The notes beneath the pieces are model-generated. The model did no database searches and was not told the origin of the DNA. It saw nothing but the letters and a program-made list of their open reading frames with translations. Positions 17,923-28,147 of a stretch of 64,000 nt of DNA are shown one piece after another (position 1 is the first letter of the stretch; each line of letters starts with the position of its first letter). The stretch comes from Janthinobacterium violaceinigrum (GTDB lineage Bacteria; Pseudomonadota; Gammaproteobacteria; Burkholderiales; Burkholderiaceae_D): contig NZ_WFLI01000009.1 of NCBI RefSeq assembly GCF_009208555.1, forward strand, positions 1 through 64,000. The letters are read 5' to 3'. A program made the translations under genes and the position numbers.

Positions 17923-20349
17923 TTACGAACGCAATTTCGCGTCGTGGCCCTGCTTGGCCGCATCGATCAGGACAGCCATCAGGCCATCGACGACATCGTC
18001 TTGCAGGGTGTTTTGAGTATCTTGCAAGCTAATCCGGAAAGCAAGGCTTTTTTCATCCGCTTCCAGCCCTTTTCCACGATATTCATCAAATAAAACAATG
18101 GCTTGCACGATACGCGCTGCCGGGCTCGCCTTGGCGGCGGCGTGAAAGCTGTCGAGCAGATCCTGCACAGCCACCGATTGCTTGACGACGACGGCCAGGT
18201 CGCGGCTGGCGCCAGGGAATTTCGAGATTTCCTGGTACACGGGCACGATGCGTTGCGTCAGGGCAGCAGCGTCGACTTCGAACAGCACGGGCGCCAGCGG
18301 CAAGTCATACTTTTGCATCCAGCGCGGGTGCAGTTCGCCGATGAAACCGATGACCTTGCCATCGAGTTCCACGTTGGCCGAACGGCCCGGATGCAGGGCC
18401 GGATGCTCCGCCTTGGTGAAACGCAAGACCAGGGGCGCAAACAGCGCTTCCAGATCCGCCTTCACGTCGAAGAAGTCGACCGTGCGTGCAGCCTGGCCCC
18501 ACTGCTCGTCCGCCACCGCGCCGTAGGCCATGGCCGCCACGCGTTTTGGCTGCGCGTAGCCTGCCACCGACAAGGGACCGTTTTCCACGCTGTCGTCGCG
18601 CTGGTAGATGGCGCCCACTTCGAAGATACGCACGCGGTTCGTCTTGCGGTTCAGGTTGTAGCGCACATTGGCGATCAGGCTGCCGATCAGCGAGGAGCGC
18701 ATCACGCTCATCTGGCTGGCGATCGGGTTCTGCAATTTGATCGGGTTCGTATTGCCCGAGAAATCGCGCTCCCATGCCGTATCGACAAAGCTCATGTTAA
18801 CCACTTCCTGGAAACCCAGGTCAGCCAGCTCATGACGCACCGCAAACAAGGAGCGGGTATTTTCTGGTGCAATCTGCATCACGTTTGCGGCCACGGGCGG
18901 CAAGGTCGGGATGTTTTCAAAACCATATACGCGCGCCACTTCCTCGATCAAGTCTTCCTCGATCTCGATGTCGAAACGATAGCTGGGCGACGTCACGGAA
19001 AACACGCCGTCGGCCAGGGTGAATGGCAGGGCCAGGCGCGTGAAGATATCGGCGATCAGCTCGTCGTTGAGCGGCACGCCGATGACTTTTTGCGCGCGCG
19101 CCGTGCGCATCGTCACAGGCTGGCGCTGCGGCAAGTTCACCACGTGGTCATCGACGGGGCCGACGGTCGTGGCCGGCGTGCCGCAGATTTCCACGATCAA
19201 GGCCGTGATGCGCTCGATGTGCTCGACGGTGGTGGCGAAATCGACGCCGCGCTCGAAGCGGTGCGCCGCATCGGTGGAGAAATTCAGGCGGCGTGCGCGG
19301 CCTTGAATCGCGTTCGGCCACCAGAATGCCGCTTCCAGGTAGATGCTGTCCGTATCGTCCGAAACGGAACTGGCGTCGCCGCCCATGATGCCGGCCAGCG
19401 ATTCGATTTCCTGGTCATCGGCAATGACGCCGAGCCACTCGTCGACGGCAATGGTGTTGCCGTTCAACAGCTTGACGGACTCGCCCGCCTTGCCCCAGCG
19501 CACGTCCAGGCTGCCGTGGATCTTCGCCAAATCAAACACGTGGCTGGGACGGCCCAGTTCCAGCATGACATAGTTGGAAATGTCGACCAGGGCCGACAGC
19601 GGACGCTGGCCGCTGCGCTCGAGGCGCTGCTTCATCCAGTCCGGCGTGGCTGCCCTGGCGTTCAAGCCGCGGATGACGCGGCCCGTGAAACGGCCGCACA
19701 GGTTCGGCGCGCTGACTTTCACTGGCAACACTTCATCGCTGGACACCGGCACGGTGCGGAACTGCGGCGTATTCAGGGGCACGCCCGTGAGCGCCGACAC
19801 TTCGCGCGCCACGCCCAGCACGGACAGGCAGTCCGCCTTGTTTGGCGTCAACTTGATGGTGAATTTCAAGTCGTTGAGCGCAAAGTAATCGCGGAAATTC
19901 TGGCCGATCGGCGCGTCGTCCGGCAATTCCATCAAGCCGGCGTTTTCTTCCGACAATTTCAATTCGCGCGCGGAGCACAGCATGCCTTGCGACTCGACGC
20001 CGCGCAGCTGGCCTACCTTGATTTCAAACGGCTTGCCATCGGCGCCAGGGGGCAGCACGGCACCCGCCATCGCGCACACGACTTTCAAGCCCGGGCGCAC
20101 ATTCGGCGCGCCGCAAACGATGTTGAGCATGGTGCCCGTGCCGACATCGACCTGGCACACATTCAGGCGGTCCGCATTCGGATGTTTTTCCATCTCCAGG
20201 ACCAGGCCCACCACCACGTTCGAGAACGGCGGGGCGACAGGATCGACGTCCTCGACTTCGAGACCGGACATGGTCAGCAGATGGGCCAGTTCGTCCGAAG
20301 TCATCTTCGGATCGACCATGGTACGGAGCCAGTTTTCGGAAAATTGCAT
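17923..20349 (-). CDS. pheT: Phenylalanine--tRNA ligase beta subunit
   Basis: 808 aa from ATG 20349 ([12 protein letters not shown]) with AAGG upstream; full family length. The visible order is the N-terminal B1 domain, the tRNA-binding EMAP-like segment ([24 protein letters not shown]), the B3/B4 editing domain, the B5 domain, the catalytic-like core and the C-terminal anticodon-binding FDX-ACB domain. It forms the alpha2-beta2 enzyme with PheS, charging tRNA-Phe and hydrolysing mischarged Tyr-tRNA-Phe. It is separated from pheS by 78 bases and reads in the same operon. Confidence 0.98.
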   Translation of the reverse strand: MQFSENWLRTMVDPKMTSDELAHLLTMSGLEVEDVDPVAPPFSNVVVGLVLEMEKHPNADRLNVCQVDVGTGTMLNIVCGAPNVRPGLKVVCAMAGAVLPPGADGKPFEIKVGQLRGVESQGMLCSARELKLSEENAGLMELPDDAPIGQNFRDYFALNDLKFTIKLTPNKADCLSVLGVAREVSALTGVPLNTPQFRTVPVSSDEVLPVKVSAPNLCGRFTGRVIRGLNARAATPDWMKQRLERSGQRPLSALVDISNYVMLELGRPSHVFDLAKIHGSLDVRWGKAGESVKLLNGNTIAVDEWLGVIADDQEIESLAGIMGGDASSVSDDTDSIYLEAAFWWPNAIQGRARRLNFSTDAAHRFERGVDFATTVEHIERITALIVEICGTPATTVGPVDDHVVNLPQRQPVTMRTARAQKVIGVPLNDELIADIFTRLALPFTLADGVFSVTSPSYRFDIEIEEDLIEEVARVYGFENIPTLPPVAANVMQIAPENTRSLFAVRHELADLGFQEVVNMSFVDTAWERDFSGNTNPIKLQNPIASQMSVMRSSLIGSLIANVRYNLNRKTNRVRIFEVGAIYQRDDSVENGPLSVAGYAQPKRVAAMAYGAVADEQWGQAARTVDFFDVKADLEALFAPLVLRFTKAEHPALHPGRSANVELDGKVIGFIGELHPRWMQKYDLPLAPVLFEVDAAALTQRIVPVYQEISKFPGASRDLAVVVKQSVAVQDLLDSFHAAAKASPAARIVQAIVLFDEYRGKGLEADEKSLAFRISLQDTQNTLQDDVVDGLMAVLIDAAKQGHDAKLRS

Positions 20350-20427
20350 AATCAAGCCTTCAAAGGGTCAAAGCTCACAGCGCGAGCGCACAGGCGCTCA
20401 AGCGCCATGAATCAAACGGAACAATGC

Positions 20428-21444
20428 TTAGTTGAACTGCTTCAGGAAACGCAAGTCGCCTTCATAAAACAGACGCAGGTCGTTGATGCCGTAACGCAGC
20501 ATCGTCAAGCGTTCCAGGCCGGAGCCGAAAGCAAAACCGATGAATTTCTCGGGATCGAGGCCGAAGTTCTTCACCACGGTCGGATGTACCTGGCCGGCGC
20601 CAGACACTTCCAGCCAGCGGCCTTTCAGCGGGCCCGAACCGAAGGCGATGTCGATCTCGGCCGACGGTTCCGTAAACGGGAAGTACGACGGACGGAAGCG
20701 CACTTGCAGGTCGTCCGTCTCGAAGAAGGCCTTGACGAAATTCAGGTACACGCCCTTCAGGTCGGCAAAGCTGATATCTTCGGCGATCCACAGGCCTTCG
20801 ACCTGGTGGAACATGGGCGAATGGGTGGCGTCGCTGTCGACGCGGTAGGTGCGGCCCGGCGCGATGACCTTGATCGGCGGCGTGTGCGTGCGCGCATAGC
20901 GCACCTGCATCGGGCTCGTGTGCGTGCGCAGCAGCAAGGGCTTGCCATCGGTGTCGTTGCCATCGATGTAGAACGTATCCTGCATGGAACGGGCTGGGTG
21001 GTTTTCCGGGCTGTTGAGCGCCGTGAAATTGGTCCAGTCGTTCTCGATTTCGGGGCCGTCGGCCACGTCGAAACCGATGGAGCGGAAGATTTCCTCGACC
21101 CGCTCCCACGTGCGCATCACGGGATGGATGCCGCCGGGCATGCGGCCACGGCCTGGCAGGGTCACGTCGATCGCTTCGGCGTTCAGACGGCCTTGCATCT
21201 GGGCATCGGCCAGCGCATCACGGCGCGCCGTCAGCGCGTCCTCGATCTGCACTTTGACGGCGTTGATCAGGGCGCCCTGCGCCTTGCGCGCGTCCGGGTC
21301 CAGCTTGCCCAGGCCCTTCATCATTTCAGTAATCTGGCCAGTCTTGCCCAGGTAGCGGGCTTTGGCGTTTTCAAGTGCGGCAGCGTCTGCGGCGGCGATA
21401 AAGTCAGCCTGGGCCGAGACGACGAGTTCTTCTAGGGAGTTCAT
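20428..21444 (-). CDS. pheS: Phenylalanine--tRNA ligase alpha subunit
   Basis: 338 aa, with AGGAAA before ATG 21444. The N-terminal coiled coil (about 1-85) binds tRNA; the class II catalytic core follows with motif 2 ([20 protein letters not shown]) and motif 3 near the C-terminus ([18 protein letters not shown]). Full length for the family. It makes the aminoacyl-adenylate and charges tRNA-Phe as part of the alpha2-beta2 complex. A hairpin with a T-rich tail lies between rplT and this gene, so expression may be partly separated from the ribosomal-protein operon. Confidence 0.98.
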   Translation of the reverse strand: MNSLEELVVSAQADFIAAADAAALENAKARYLGKTGQITEMMKGLGKLDPDARKAQGALINAVKVQIEDALTARRDALADAQMQGRLNAEAIDVTLPGRGRMPGGIHPVMRTWERVEEIFRSIGFDVADGPEIENDWTNFTALNSPENHPARSMQDTFYIDGNDTDGKPLLLRTHTSPMQVRYARTHTPPIKVIAPGRTYRVDSDATHSPMFHQVEGLWIAEDISFADLKGVYLNFVKAFFETDDLQVRFRPSYFPFTEPSAEIDIAFGSGPLKGRWLEVSGAGQVHPTVVKNFGLDPEKFIGFAFGSGLERLTMLRYGINDLRLFYEGDLRFLKQFN

Positions 21445-21500
21445 GCGGCATTTCCTGTTTTGGACATCAATTCTGGACTCAGTTATCTAAAATCCAACAA

Positions 21501-21573
21501 TCAAAAACGGAAACGGGGCATAAGGTTCACACCTCTGCCCCGCTCTTTATAACGTCACCCTGCGGATGACGTT
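21501..21573 (-). terminator. Terminator or attenuator before pheST
   Basis: On the minus strand, the stem TGCCCCG/CGGGGCA (21536-21542 with 21514-21520, 15-base loop) is followed by a T-rich tail from 21512 down to 21502. Just upstream in the transcript a second hairpin TGACGTT/AACGTCA (21567-21573 with 21551-21557) is present. This could be the end of the rpmI-rplT unit or an attenuator for pheST. I see no Phe-rich leader peptide. Confidence 0.6.
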
Positions 21574-21588
21574 GTGCAATGACCGTGC

Positions 21589-21948
21589 TTACGCAGCGAT
21601 TTTTGCTTTAACTGCGTTGACAATCGCAGCGAATGCTGGCTTGTCCATCACAGCCATATCGGCCAGGACTTTACGGTCCAGTTCGATATTTGCTTTTTTC
21701 AAGCCGTTCATGAATACGCTGTACGTTACGCCATGCTCACGGGAAGCAGCGTTGATACGGGCGATCCACAGGCGGCGGAAAACGCGCTTCTTGTTGCGGC
21801 GATCGCGGTAAGCGTATTGGCCAGCGCGCATAACTGCTTGCTTGGCAACACGGTATACACGGCTGCGGCGACCACGGTAGCCTTTAGCTTGAACAAGAAT
21901 CTTCTTATGACGGGCACGAGCTGTAACCCCACGTTTTACTCTAGGCAT
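21589..21948 (-). CDS. rplT: 50S ribosomal protein L20
   Basis: 119 aa, the exact family length, starting [16 protein letters not shown]. The highly basic N-terminal half and the globular C-terminal half are typical. L20 is needed for early assembly of the large ribosomal subunit, binds 23S rRNA, and in other bacteria represses its own operon by binding mRNA. A good AAGGAG lies in front. It is separated from rpmI by 26 bases. Confidence 0.99.
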   Translation of the reverse strand: MPRVKRGVTARARHKKILVQAKGYRGRRSRVYRVAKQAVMRAGQYAYRDRRNKKRVFRRLWIARINAASREHGVTYSVFMNGLKKANIELDRKVLADMAVMDKPAFAAIVNAVKAKIAA

Positions 21949-21974
21949 AGTAACTCCTTAAATTGAGTGTGAGA

Positions 21975-22172
21975 TTAAGCAGTCGGCATCATGCGCATGA
22001 CGGATGTGACATCCGATGCGTTGATGTTACGGGTACCGCGCAACTGACGTTTGTTTTTGGTGGTTTTCTTGGTCAGGATGTGGCGTTTGAACGCGTGACC
22101 CGACTTGACTGTTCCACCTGGACGCACGCGAAAACGTTTTTTCGCGGAGCTTTTGGTCTTCATTTTAGGCAT
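21975..22172 (-). CDS. rpmI: 50S ribosomal protein L35
   Basis: 65 aa from ATG 22172 ([14 protein letters not shown]); the frame is open 10 codons upstream but the family start and AGAGGA fit this ATG. Typical basic sequence with RVRPGG and the [11 protein letters not shown] motif. It is a component of the large ribosomal subunit, in the conserved infC-rpmI-rplT order. Confidence 0.98.
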   Translation of the reverse strand: MPKMKTKSSAKKRFRVRPGGTVKSGHAFKRHILTKKTTKNKRQLRGTRNINASDVTSVMRMMPTA

Positions 22173-22288
22173 AGCAATCTGTCCTCTTACGGACAGCTCC
22201 ATTTATAACAGGATTGCAGGTGGCAACACGACGCTGCGCTTAGATGCCTGCTTTCACATGTTGTGCAGCGGATGCGAGTCCACTACAG

Positions 22289-22326
22289 TTTGCGCGGCCC
22301 GGACATTACTGGCCGGGCCGCGCAAA
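22289..22326 (-). promoter_or_regulatory. Strong hairpin between infC and rpmI
   Basis: A perfect 14-bp stem, TTTGCGCGGCCCGG (22289-22302) and its exact complement (22313-22326), with a 10-base loop, sits in the 227-base infC-rpmI gap. No T-run follows on the minus strand, so a plain terminator is unlikely. It could be part of an L20-type autoregulatory leader or an RNase processing site. Confidence 0.6.
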
Positions 22327-22399
22327 TTCTGCCTGGGGTTTGACGTCGCGCCAATGCTGGCACGCGCAGTTTCCACCCACAGTAAAACGCTATTGTAAC

Positions 22400-22921
22400 T
22401 TACTTCTTCCTCTTAGGCGAAAGAACCATGATCATTTGGCGGCCTTCCATCTTCGGGAACTGCTCGACCTGACCGTACGGCTCCAGATCGGCTTTCAGAC
22501 GTTCCAGCATGCGGAAGCCAATATCCTGATGCGCCATTTCACGACCGCGGAAACGCAGCGTGATTTTGGTTTTATCGCCATCCTCAAGGAACTTGATGAG
22601 ATTACGCAACTTGATATTGTAGTCACCATCATCAGTCCCCGGACGGAATTTGACTTCCTTCACGAGGATGATCTTTTGCTTCAATTTGGCTTCGTGAGCT
22701 TTCTTTTGCTCCGAATACTTAAATTTACCGTAGTCCATCAAACGGCACACCGGTGGCTGCGCGGTAGGCGCAATTTCCACCAGGTCGACGTTTGCCTCTT
22801 CCGCCAGGCGGAAGGCTTCAGCCAAACTTACGATACCGAGTGGCTCGTTATCGACCCCGCTTAAACGCATTTCAGGGGCAGTGATTTCGCCATTGATGCG
22901 ATGTGACTTGTCAGTAGCTAT
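22400..22921 (-). CDS. infC: Translation initiation factor IF-3, apparent AUA start
   Basis: 173 aa if translation starts at ATA 22921. The frame encodes the normal family N-terminus ([23 protein letters not shown]) upstream of the first ATG (22870), and AAAGGAA lies 6-7 bases before the ATA. Starting at the ATG would remove 17 conserved residues. IF-3 N- and C-domains are complete ([45 protein letters not shown]). IF-3 binds the 30S subunit and rejects non-standard start codons, so a rare start codon on its own mRNA gives negative feedback (known for E. coli infC, AUU). The gene follows thrS by 51 bases. Confidence 0.95.
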   Translation of the reverse strand: MATDKSHRINGEITAPEMRLSGVDNEPLGIVSLAEAFRLAEEANVDLVEIAPTAQPPVCRLMDYGKFKYSEQKKAHEAKLKQKIILVKEVKFRPGTDDGDYNIKLRNLIKFLEDGDKTKITLRFRGREMAHQDIGFRMLERLKADLEPYGQVEQFPKMEGRQMIMVLSPKRKK

Positions 22922-22972
22922 TGTAATTTCCTTTAAAAATCTTGTAAGACGGTCGTGCAGCGAGTTTCCTCG

Positions 22973-24880
22973 TCAGGCCTTGGTGTCGACTTCATGTTTG
23001 AGTCGCTCTATCAGGGCATCGACGGACATGACGCCCAGATCGACATTGCCCCGCGCCCGCACGGCCACTGTATTCGCATCCCGCTCTTTGTCGCCAATCA
23101 CTAAGATGTAAGGCAATTTTTGTACGGAATGTTCACGTATTTTATAGGTAATCTTCTCGTTACGCAAATCAGCCTGTACGCGCAGCCCCGCTTTGCGCAG
23201 TTTTGTTGTTACTTCTTGTACATAATCAGCTTGAGCGTCGGAAATATTCAACACCGACACTTGCACTGGCGACAACCACAGCGGCATGGCGCCCGCATAG
23301 TGTTCGATCAGGATGCCGATGAAACGTTCCAGCGAACCCACGATCGCGCGGTGCAGCATGATGGGCACCTGGCGCGTGTTGTCCACGGCCACGTATTCGG
23401 CACCCAGACGGCCCGGCATCGACGGGTCGATCTGCACGGTACCCACTTGCCATGCGCGGCCCAGGCTGTCTTTCAGGTGGTATTCGATCTTCGGACCGTA
23501 GAATGCGCCCTCGCCCGGCAATTCCGTCCATTCCACGCCACAGGCGCGCAGGGCCGAACGCAGGGATTCCTCGGCAAAATCCCACGACTCTTCCGTACCG
23601 ATGCGGTTATCGGGACGCAAGGCCAGTTTCACATCGATATTCGTAAAGCCGAAAGCCGTGTACACATCCATCGCCTGCTGGTGGAACGCCGTCACTTCGC
23701 CGGCGATCTGCTCTTCCAGGCAGAAGATGTGGCCGTCATCCTGCGTAAAGCCGCGCACGCGCATCATGCCGTGCAAGGCGCCCGATGGCTCGTTGCGGTG
23801 GCATTGGCCGAATTCGCCGTAGCGCAATGGCAAGTCGCGGTAGCTGCGCATGCCATTGTTGAAAATCTGGATATGGCCAGGGCAATTCATCGGTTTCAGC
23901 GCATAGGCACGGTTTTCCGATTCCGTGATGAACATGTTTTCACGATAATTATCCCAGTGGCCGGTTTTTTCCCACAGGCCACGGTCGAGAATCTGCGGCG
24001 CCTTGACTTCCTGGTAGCCGTTGACCTGGTACACATTGCGCATGTATTGCTCAACCTGCTGCCAGATCGACCAGCCTTTCGGGTGCCAGAAGATCAGGCC
24101 CGGCGCTTCTTCCTGGAAATGGAAGAAATCGAGCTGCTTGCCCAGTTTGCGGTGATCGCGCTTTTCCGCCTCTTCCAGGTTGTGCAGATACAGTTCCTGG
24201 TCTTCCTTCTTGGCCCAGGCCGTGCCATAGATACGCTGCAGCATCTCGTTTTTCGAGTCGCCGCGCCAGTAGGCGCCGGCCAGCTTCATCAGCTTGAACA
24301 CTTTCAGCTTGCCCGTCGATGGCACGTGGGGGCCGCGGCACAAGTCCGTGAACTTGCCTTCGGAATACAGCGACACTTCCTGGTCGGCCGGGATCGAGCC
24401 GATCAGCTCAGCCTTGTACGCTTCGCCGATGCCCTTGAAGTATTCGATGGCTTCGTCGCGGGCCACAACCTTGCGCGTGACTTGCTCGTCCTTCTTGGCC
24501 AGTTCCGCCATTTTCTTTTCGATCGCCGTCAGATCTTCCGGCGTGAACGGGCGCTTGTAGGCGAAGTCATAGTAAAAGCCGTTGTCGATCACGGGACCGA
24601 TGGTCACTTGCGCTTCCGGGAACAATTCCTTGACGGCGTACGCCAGCAAGTGGGCCGTCGAGTGGCGGATCACTTCCAGACCATCGGCATCCTTGTCCGT
24701 GACAATCGCCAGTTCCGCGTCTTGCTCGATCAGATAGGAGGTGTCGACCAGCTTGCCGTCGACCTTGCCCGCCAGGGCAGCTTTGGCCAGGCCGGTACCA
24801 ATATTGGCCGCAACCTGGGCCACGGTGACCGGGCCGTCAAATTGACGGGCGGAACCATCGGGAAGTCGGATTGTAAGCAT
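22973..24880 (-). CDS. thrS: Threonine--tRNA ligase
   Basis: 635 aa from ATG 24880 ([14 protein letters not shown]) with GGAG 6 bases upstream; the frame is open further upstream but without homology. Domain order: TGS domain (~1-62), the SAD editing domain with [16 protein letters not shown] and the zinc-like HxxxH, the class II catalytic core (motif 2 [20 protein letters not shown]; motif 3 [11 protein letters not shown]) and the C-terminal anticodon-binding domain. It charges tRNA-Thr and edits mischarged Ser. It is first in the thrS-infC-rpmI-rplT unit, downstream of the tRNA-Val pair and a terminator. Confidence 0.98.
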   Translation of the reverse strand: MLTIRLPDGSARQFDGPVTVAQVAANIGTGLAKAALAGKVDGKLVDTSYLIEQDAELAIVTDKDADGLEVIRHSTAHLLAYAVKELFPEAQVTIGPVIDNGFYYDFAYKRPFTPEDLTAIEKKMAELAKKDEQVTRKVVARDEAIEYFKGIGEAYKAELIGSIPADQEVSLYSEGKFTDLCRGPHVPSTGKLKVFKLMKLAGAYWRGDSKNEMLQRIYGTAWAKKEDQELYLHNLEEAEKRDHRKLGKQLDFFHFQEEAPGLIFWHPKGWSIWQQVEQYMRNVYQVNGYQEVKAPQILDRGLWEKTGHWDNYRENMFITESENRAYALKPMNCPGHIQIFNNGMRSYRDLPLRYGEFGQCHRNEPSGALHGMMRVRGFTQDDGHIFCLEEQIAGEVTAFHQQAMDVYTAFGFTNIDVKLALRPDNRIGTEESWDFAEESLRSALRACGVEWTELPGEGAFYGPKIEYHLKDSLGRAWQVGTVQIDPSMPGRLGAEYVAVDNTRQVPIMLHRAIVGSLERFIGILIEHYAGAMPLWLSPVQVSVLNISDAQADYVQEVTTKLRKAGLRVQADLRNEKITYKIREHSVQKLPYILVIGDKERDANTVAVRARGNVDLGVMSVDALIERLKHEVDTKA

Positions 24881-24961
24881 ATTGATCTCCATATCGGCGC
24901 TGGCGCCAGGTAAAACTGCAATGAGTGATGGGTAAAATAACTGAAAGGAAAACGCAGACGC

Positions 24962-24988
24962 AAAAAAACGCGGACTAGCCGCGTTTTT
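24962..24988 (-). terminator. Terminator for the tRNA-Val genes
   Basis: Stem AACGCGG (24967-24973) / CCGCGTT (24979-24985), 5-base loop, with an A-run at 24962-24968 (T-run on the minus strand) and a T-run at 24984-24988 on the plus strand. It ends the two minus-strand tRNAs before thrS. Confidence 0.85.
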
Positions 24989-25093
24989 CACTTTCTTGAG
25001 ACAAAGGAAACCCGTTCGACTAGCGTCACTCCCAAAGCTTGGTAGTAGTTCGCGGTGTCATAACCGGTTTTACCTTTCTCTCTAACTGCATTC

Positions 25094-25170
25094 TGGTGGG
25101 CGGTGAGGAATTCGAATCCCCGACCCCTTGGATGTCGACCAAGTATTCTAACCAGCTGAACTAACCGCCC
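25094..25170 (-). tRNA. tRNA-Val(GAC), copy 2 in transcript order
   Basis: 77 bases including encoded CCA. Full cloverleaf: acceptor GGGCGGT/ACCGCCC, D stem GTTC/GAAT, anticodon stem CTTGG/CCAAG, T stem GGGGA/TCCTC with loop TTCGAAT, discriminator A. The anticodon loop is TCGACAT, so positions 34-36 are GAC and position 33 is C, not the near-invariant U. A73 and the GAC anticodon support valine, although the D arm resembles tRNA-Asp. Identical to the copy at 25251-25327. Confidence 0.9.
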
Positions 25171-25250
25171 GTAAAACTTTTGTTGATCATTGTATTTCAA
25201 ATGACCGCTTGCGGCTTGCGCCAGCTTAAAAACCATCTACTGCAAAATTC

Positions 25251-25327
25251 TGGTGGGCGGTGAGGAATTCGAATCCCCGACCCCTTGGATGTCGACCAAG
25301 TATTCTAACCAGCTGAACTAACCGCCC
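25251..25327 (-). tRNA. tRNA-Val(GAC), copy 1 in transcript order
   Basis: 77 bases including CCA, identical to the copy 80 bases downstream, with the same cloverleaf and the same C33 before anticodon GAC. The two probably come from one transcript that ends at the terminator at 24962-24988. Confidence 0.9.
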
Positions 25328-25464
25328 CGAAGACCAGCATTATAGAGAGGCTTTCCCAGAATGACAAGGGCTGTTTTGCAGGAAACTTTAATCATTTCTC
25401 CGGGCGTCAGCCTCCTTTATATGGAGTGGGCCCGGGACACCTGGAATGCCGCTAGAATCGGGGC

Positions 25465-25929
25465 ATGAACTCCACCTTATTAGCCTGGCTGAAAACCCTG
25501 AGCCGCGTCTGCGGTTTCGAAACGGCCGACTCCTTCCCTCCCGGCCATCCGTATGCGCGCACGCGCTGGAATGCGGCGTACTTCGATATCGCTTCCGACG
25601 TCAAACCCGACGAGATGGAACGGCGCATCTGCGCGGCCATCGCCAACACGCCGAGCGTCTTCGCCTATATCGCCAATCCCACGCCGCGAATGCAGCGGGC
25701 GCTGCTGAACGTGATCCACGACCGGCTGCGGCGCCAGCCCGGCGCGGGCGCCACGGACCTGGTGTTGTTGCTGATCAATGCCTATGCCAGCGAGCACATC
25801 ACGGAAGCCGTGCCCGGCTTGCGCACACTGATCTACAACACGGAGCAGGAAGACACGAACCTGCGCGTGCATGCCATCCTGGAATTGCTGGTAGGCACGC
25901 CACGGGGGCTCGACGTGATCGACATGTAG
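25465..25929 (+). CDS. Hypothetical protein (154 aa)
   Basis: ATG 25465 with only GGGG in front. No signal peptide or membrane helix is seen, and the composition is that of a globular, largely helical cytoplasmic protein. It has a repeated pattern of short helices (PTPRMQRALLNVIHDRL, DLVLLLINAYASEHITE). I do not recognise a family. It is convergent with the acyltransferase gene 3 bases away and has no obvious partner. Confidence 0.6.
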   Translation: MNSTLLAWLKTLSRVCGFETADSFPPGHPYARTRWNAAYFDIASDVKPDEMERRICAAIANTPSVFAYIANPTPRMQRALLNVIHDRLRRQPGAGATDLVLLLINAYASEHITEAVPGLRTLIYNTEQEDTNLRVHAILELLVGTPRGLDVIDM

Positions 25930-25932
25930 TCT

Positions 25933-27045
25933 TCACGCATGATTGGCGGGCACATAGCGCGCCCGCCAGCGCATGAACGGCGTTTCCACCACGCTATATA
26001 AGAGCCAGCCCGTGGCGATGCTGAGAATAATCATGACCAGCATGGCAGGCAGGCTGTCCGGCCCGTAGCCAAGATCCTGCAGCACGGGACGCAGCACGAT
26101 GCACAACTGCTTGTGCAGCAAATAGATCGCATACGACCACAGGGCCAGACTGGCCGCGCCCGGCACGCGCACCCGGTACAGCAGACTGGCGGGGCTCAGC
26201 GCAGCGACCAGCAGCAAGGCAAAACTGGCAGCCAGGGCTGGATAGCCGAACACAGTCACCCAATAGCCATAGTGATCGGTCAGAAACACATAAAACATCA
26301 GCGCCGTCCCGGCCATTCCCGCCAGCAAGGTGCGATTGCCGTGCGACGTGAGACGCGCCCACGCGGCCGGGTGGTAATTTTTCAGCAGCGCCAGCGCCAC
26401 GCCCGCCACCAGCTCGTCGAAGCGGCACCACGAGGCATAGTAAATGTACTTGTAATAGCCGAGGCCGCCGCGCGGCACGTGCACATATTCCTCCCACAGA
26501 TACGCGCGCAGCAGCATGCCCACGATAAAGCTGGCGGCCACGGCCAGCCACGCCCACAGCAGCGACTTGCGGCAGGCGGCAATCAGCAGCGCCACGGCGG
26601 GCAGCAGCACGTAGAACTGCTCTTCCACGCACAAGGACCAGGCATGGGAAAACGCCGTGCCCGGCGTCAGGTTGATGTTTTGCGTAAACGTCAGGAATTT
26701 CCACAGCGGCAGCAGCGCGCTGTCGCCGCGAAACGCGGGCCACAAATAATACAGGGCCAGCACGACATAGAAATTGGGCAAGGTGCGCAGAAAGCGCCGC
26801 GCATAGAAACGGGGCAAGGAAAATCCGTGCGCGCTGCGCAGGGCAGCAAAGATCTGGTTGCCGATCAAATAGCCGCTGAGGGCAAAGAACAGGTCCACGC
26901 CCGTCCAGCCGATCTCTCCCCAGAAACCGAATGCCCCGCCGTCGCTGACGAACAGCAAATAATGATTCATGAATACGAGCACGATGGCCAGCGCGCGCAA
27001 GGTATCGAGGCCGGACAGGCGCAGGGAAGATGGGGAAGACGGCAT
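25933..27045 (-). CDS. Acyltransferase family 3 membrane protein
   Basis: 370 aa from ATG 27045, the first Met that leaves a normal family N-terminus (LSGLDTLRALAIVLVFMNHY). About ten transmembrane helices. The family signatures are present: RALAIVLVFMNHY with the catalytic His, FFALSGYLIGNQ, RRFLRTLPNFY and WSLCVEEQFYVLLP (E-E-Q). These enzymes acylate cell-surface sugars, peptidoglycan or lipids (OafA/ExoZ-like); the substrate cannot be read from the sequence. It is a single gene, so it is probably for an exopolysaccharide or lipopolysaccharide modification. Confidence 0.88.
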   Translation of the reverse strand: MPSSPSSLRLSGLDTLRALAIVLVFMNHYLLFVSDGGAFGFWGEIGWTGVDLFFALSGYLIGNQIFAALRSAHGFSLPRFYARRFLRTLPNFYVVLALYYLWPAFRGDSALLPLWKFLTFTQNINLTPGTAFSHAWSLCVEEQFYVLLPAVALLIAACRKSLLWAWLAVAASFIVGMLLRAYLWEEYVHVPRGGLGYYKYIYYASWCRFDELVAGVALALLKNYHPAAWARLTSHGNRTLLAGMAGTALMFYVFLTDHYGYWVTVFGYPALAASFALLLVAALSPASLLYRVRVPGAASLALWSYAIYLLHKQLCIVLRPVLQDLGYGPDSLPAMLVMIILSIATGWLLYSVVETPFMRWRARYVPANHA

Positions 27046-27184
27046 GAATATCAGCAAGGGAAAACAACGGTGGCGCCGATCATGCCACGCCAGAGGGCGG
27101 CATGGCCACATTTTTGCGGGCGCCTGCCGCGAATCCCGCTAAAATATGCCGACCCCGCTTTCCCTTCCCGCAACAGCATAGGAT

Positions 27185-28147
27185 ATGTCCAGCATGAGCA
27201 GCGCACTCCACTTCAAGTCCATCAACTACACGGGCCAAGGCAGCGGCCCGCGCCTGATCGTCACGGGCGCCGTGCACGGCAATGAAACCTGCGGCACCAA
27301 GGGCATCCACCGCGTGATGGCTGAACTCGACAGCGGTGCCCTCTCCATCGTGGCCGGCAGCGTCACCTTCGTGCCCATCACCAATCCGCTGGCCTACGCC
27401 AAGGGCGTGCGCAGCGGCGACCGCAACCTGAACCGCAATCTGTTCCCGAACGACAATCCGCAGGATTTCGAAGACCGCATCGCCAATTGGCTGTGCCCGC
27501 TGCTGGGCCAGCACGACGTGCTGCTGGACTTGCACTCGTTCAATGCCGACAGCCAGCCTTTCGTGATGGTGGGACCGCGCAACAACGATGGTCCGCTGCA
27601 ACCGTTCAAGCATGAAGACAAGGAACGCGCACTGGCTCGCCGCCTGGGCGTGCGCCGCTTCGTCGACGGCTGGCTGCATGCCTATGGCCAGGGCGTGCAG
27701 CGCCGCCTGGGCAATAGCGACCAGGTGGGCCTGGTCTTGCGCTATGGCGTGGGCACGACGGAATACATGCGCTCGACAGGCGGCTACGCCCTGACCCTGG
27801 AATGCGGCCAGCACGCGGACCCGGCCGCGCCGGACGTGGCTTACCGCGCCATCATGAACACCCTCGCCTTCCTGGGCTTCATCGACGCGCCGCAGCCGCA
27901 AGCCATCGCGGATGCCGACATGGAAGCGCTGAACATGGTCGTCGTGCACGACAAGCTGCATGCAGACGACCGCTTCATCAAGACCTGGTCCAGCTTTGAC
28001 AAGGTACAACAGGGCGAGCAGATCGGCGTGCGCGCGGACGGCACGCCCGTGACGGCCGAATTCGACGCCTACATCCTGTTCCCGGACGTCAACGCGCAAG
28101 CCAATGCCGAGTGGTATTACCTGGCGCGGGTGGCCAGCAGCTTTTGA
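27185..28147 (+). CDS. AstE/AspA-family zinc deacylase (M14-like)
   Basis: 320 aa from ATG 27185; another ATG at 27194 is possible because AGGA lies close to the first. The core carries the succinylglutamate desuccinylase/aspartoacylase signatures: VTGAVHGNETCG (zinc-binding His and Glu), RNLNRNLFP (substrate Arg) and LLDLHSFN (third zinc ligand), with TLECGQH further on. The family hydrolyses N-acyl groups from amino acids or peptides. The lack of an ast operon around it argues against arginine catabolism. Its stop codon abuts the MITE-like element, whose left end begins on the next base. Confidence 0.85.
   Translation: MSSMSSALHFKSINYTGQGSGPRLIVTGAVHGNETCGTKGIHRVMAELDSGALSIVAGSVTFVPITNPLAYAKGVRSGDRNLNRNLFPNDNPQDFEDRIANWLCPLLGQHDVLLDLHSFNADSQPFVMVGPRNNDGPLQPFKHEDKERALARRLGVRRFVDGWLHAYGQGVQRRLGNSDQVGLVLRYGVGTTEYMRSTGGYALTLECGQHADPAAPDVAYRAIMNTLAFLGFIDAPQPQAIADADMEALNMVVVHDKLHADDRFIKTWSSFDKVQQGEQIGVRADGTPVTAEFDAYILFPDVNAQANAEWYYLARVASSF

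Noticed and set aside
18103..21435. A very long plus-strand open frame (1110 codons) opposite pheT and pheS
   Set aside because: It is a mirror of the high-GC third-position pattern on the opposite strand; it is low-complexity His/Arg/Gln-rich, has no ribosome binding site and overlaps two certain genes.
25094..25327. The two identical tRNAs as att sites of an integrated element
   Set aside because: Only 80 bases lie between them and no integrase or phage gene is present, so a tandem tRNA duplication is simpler.
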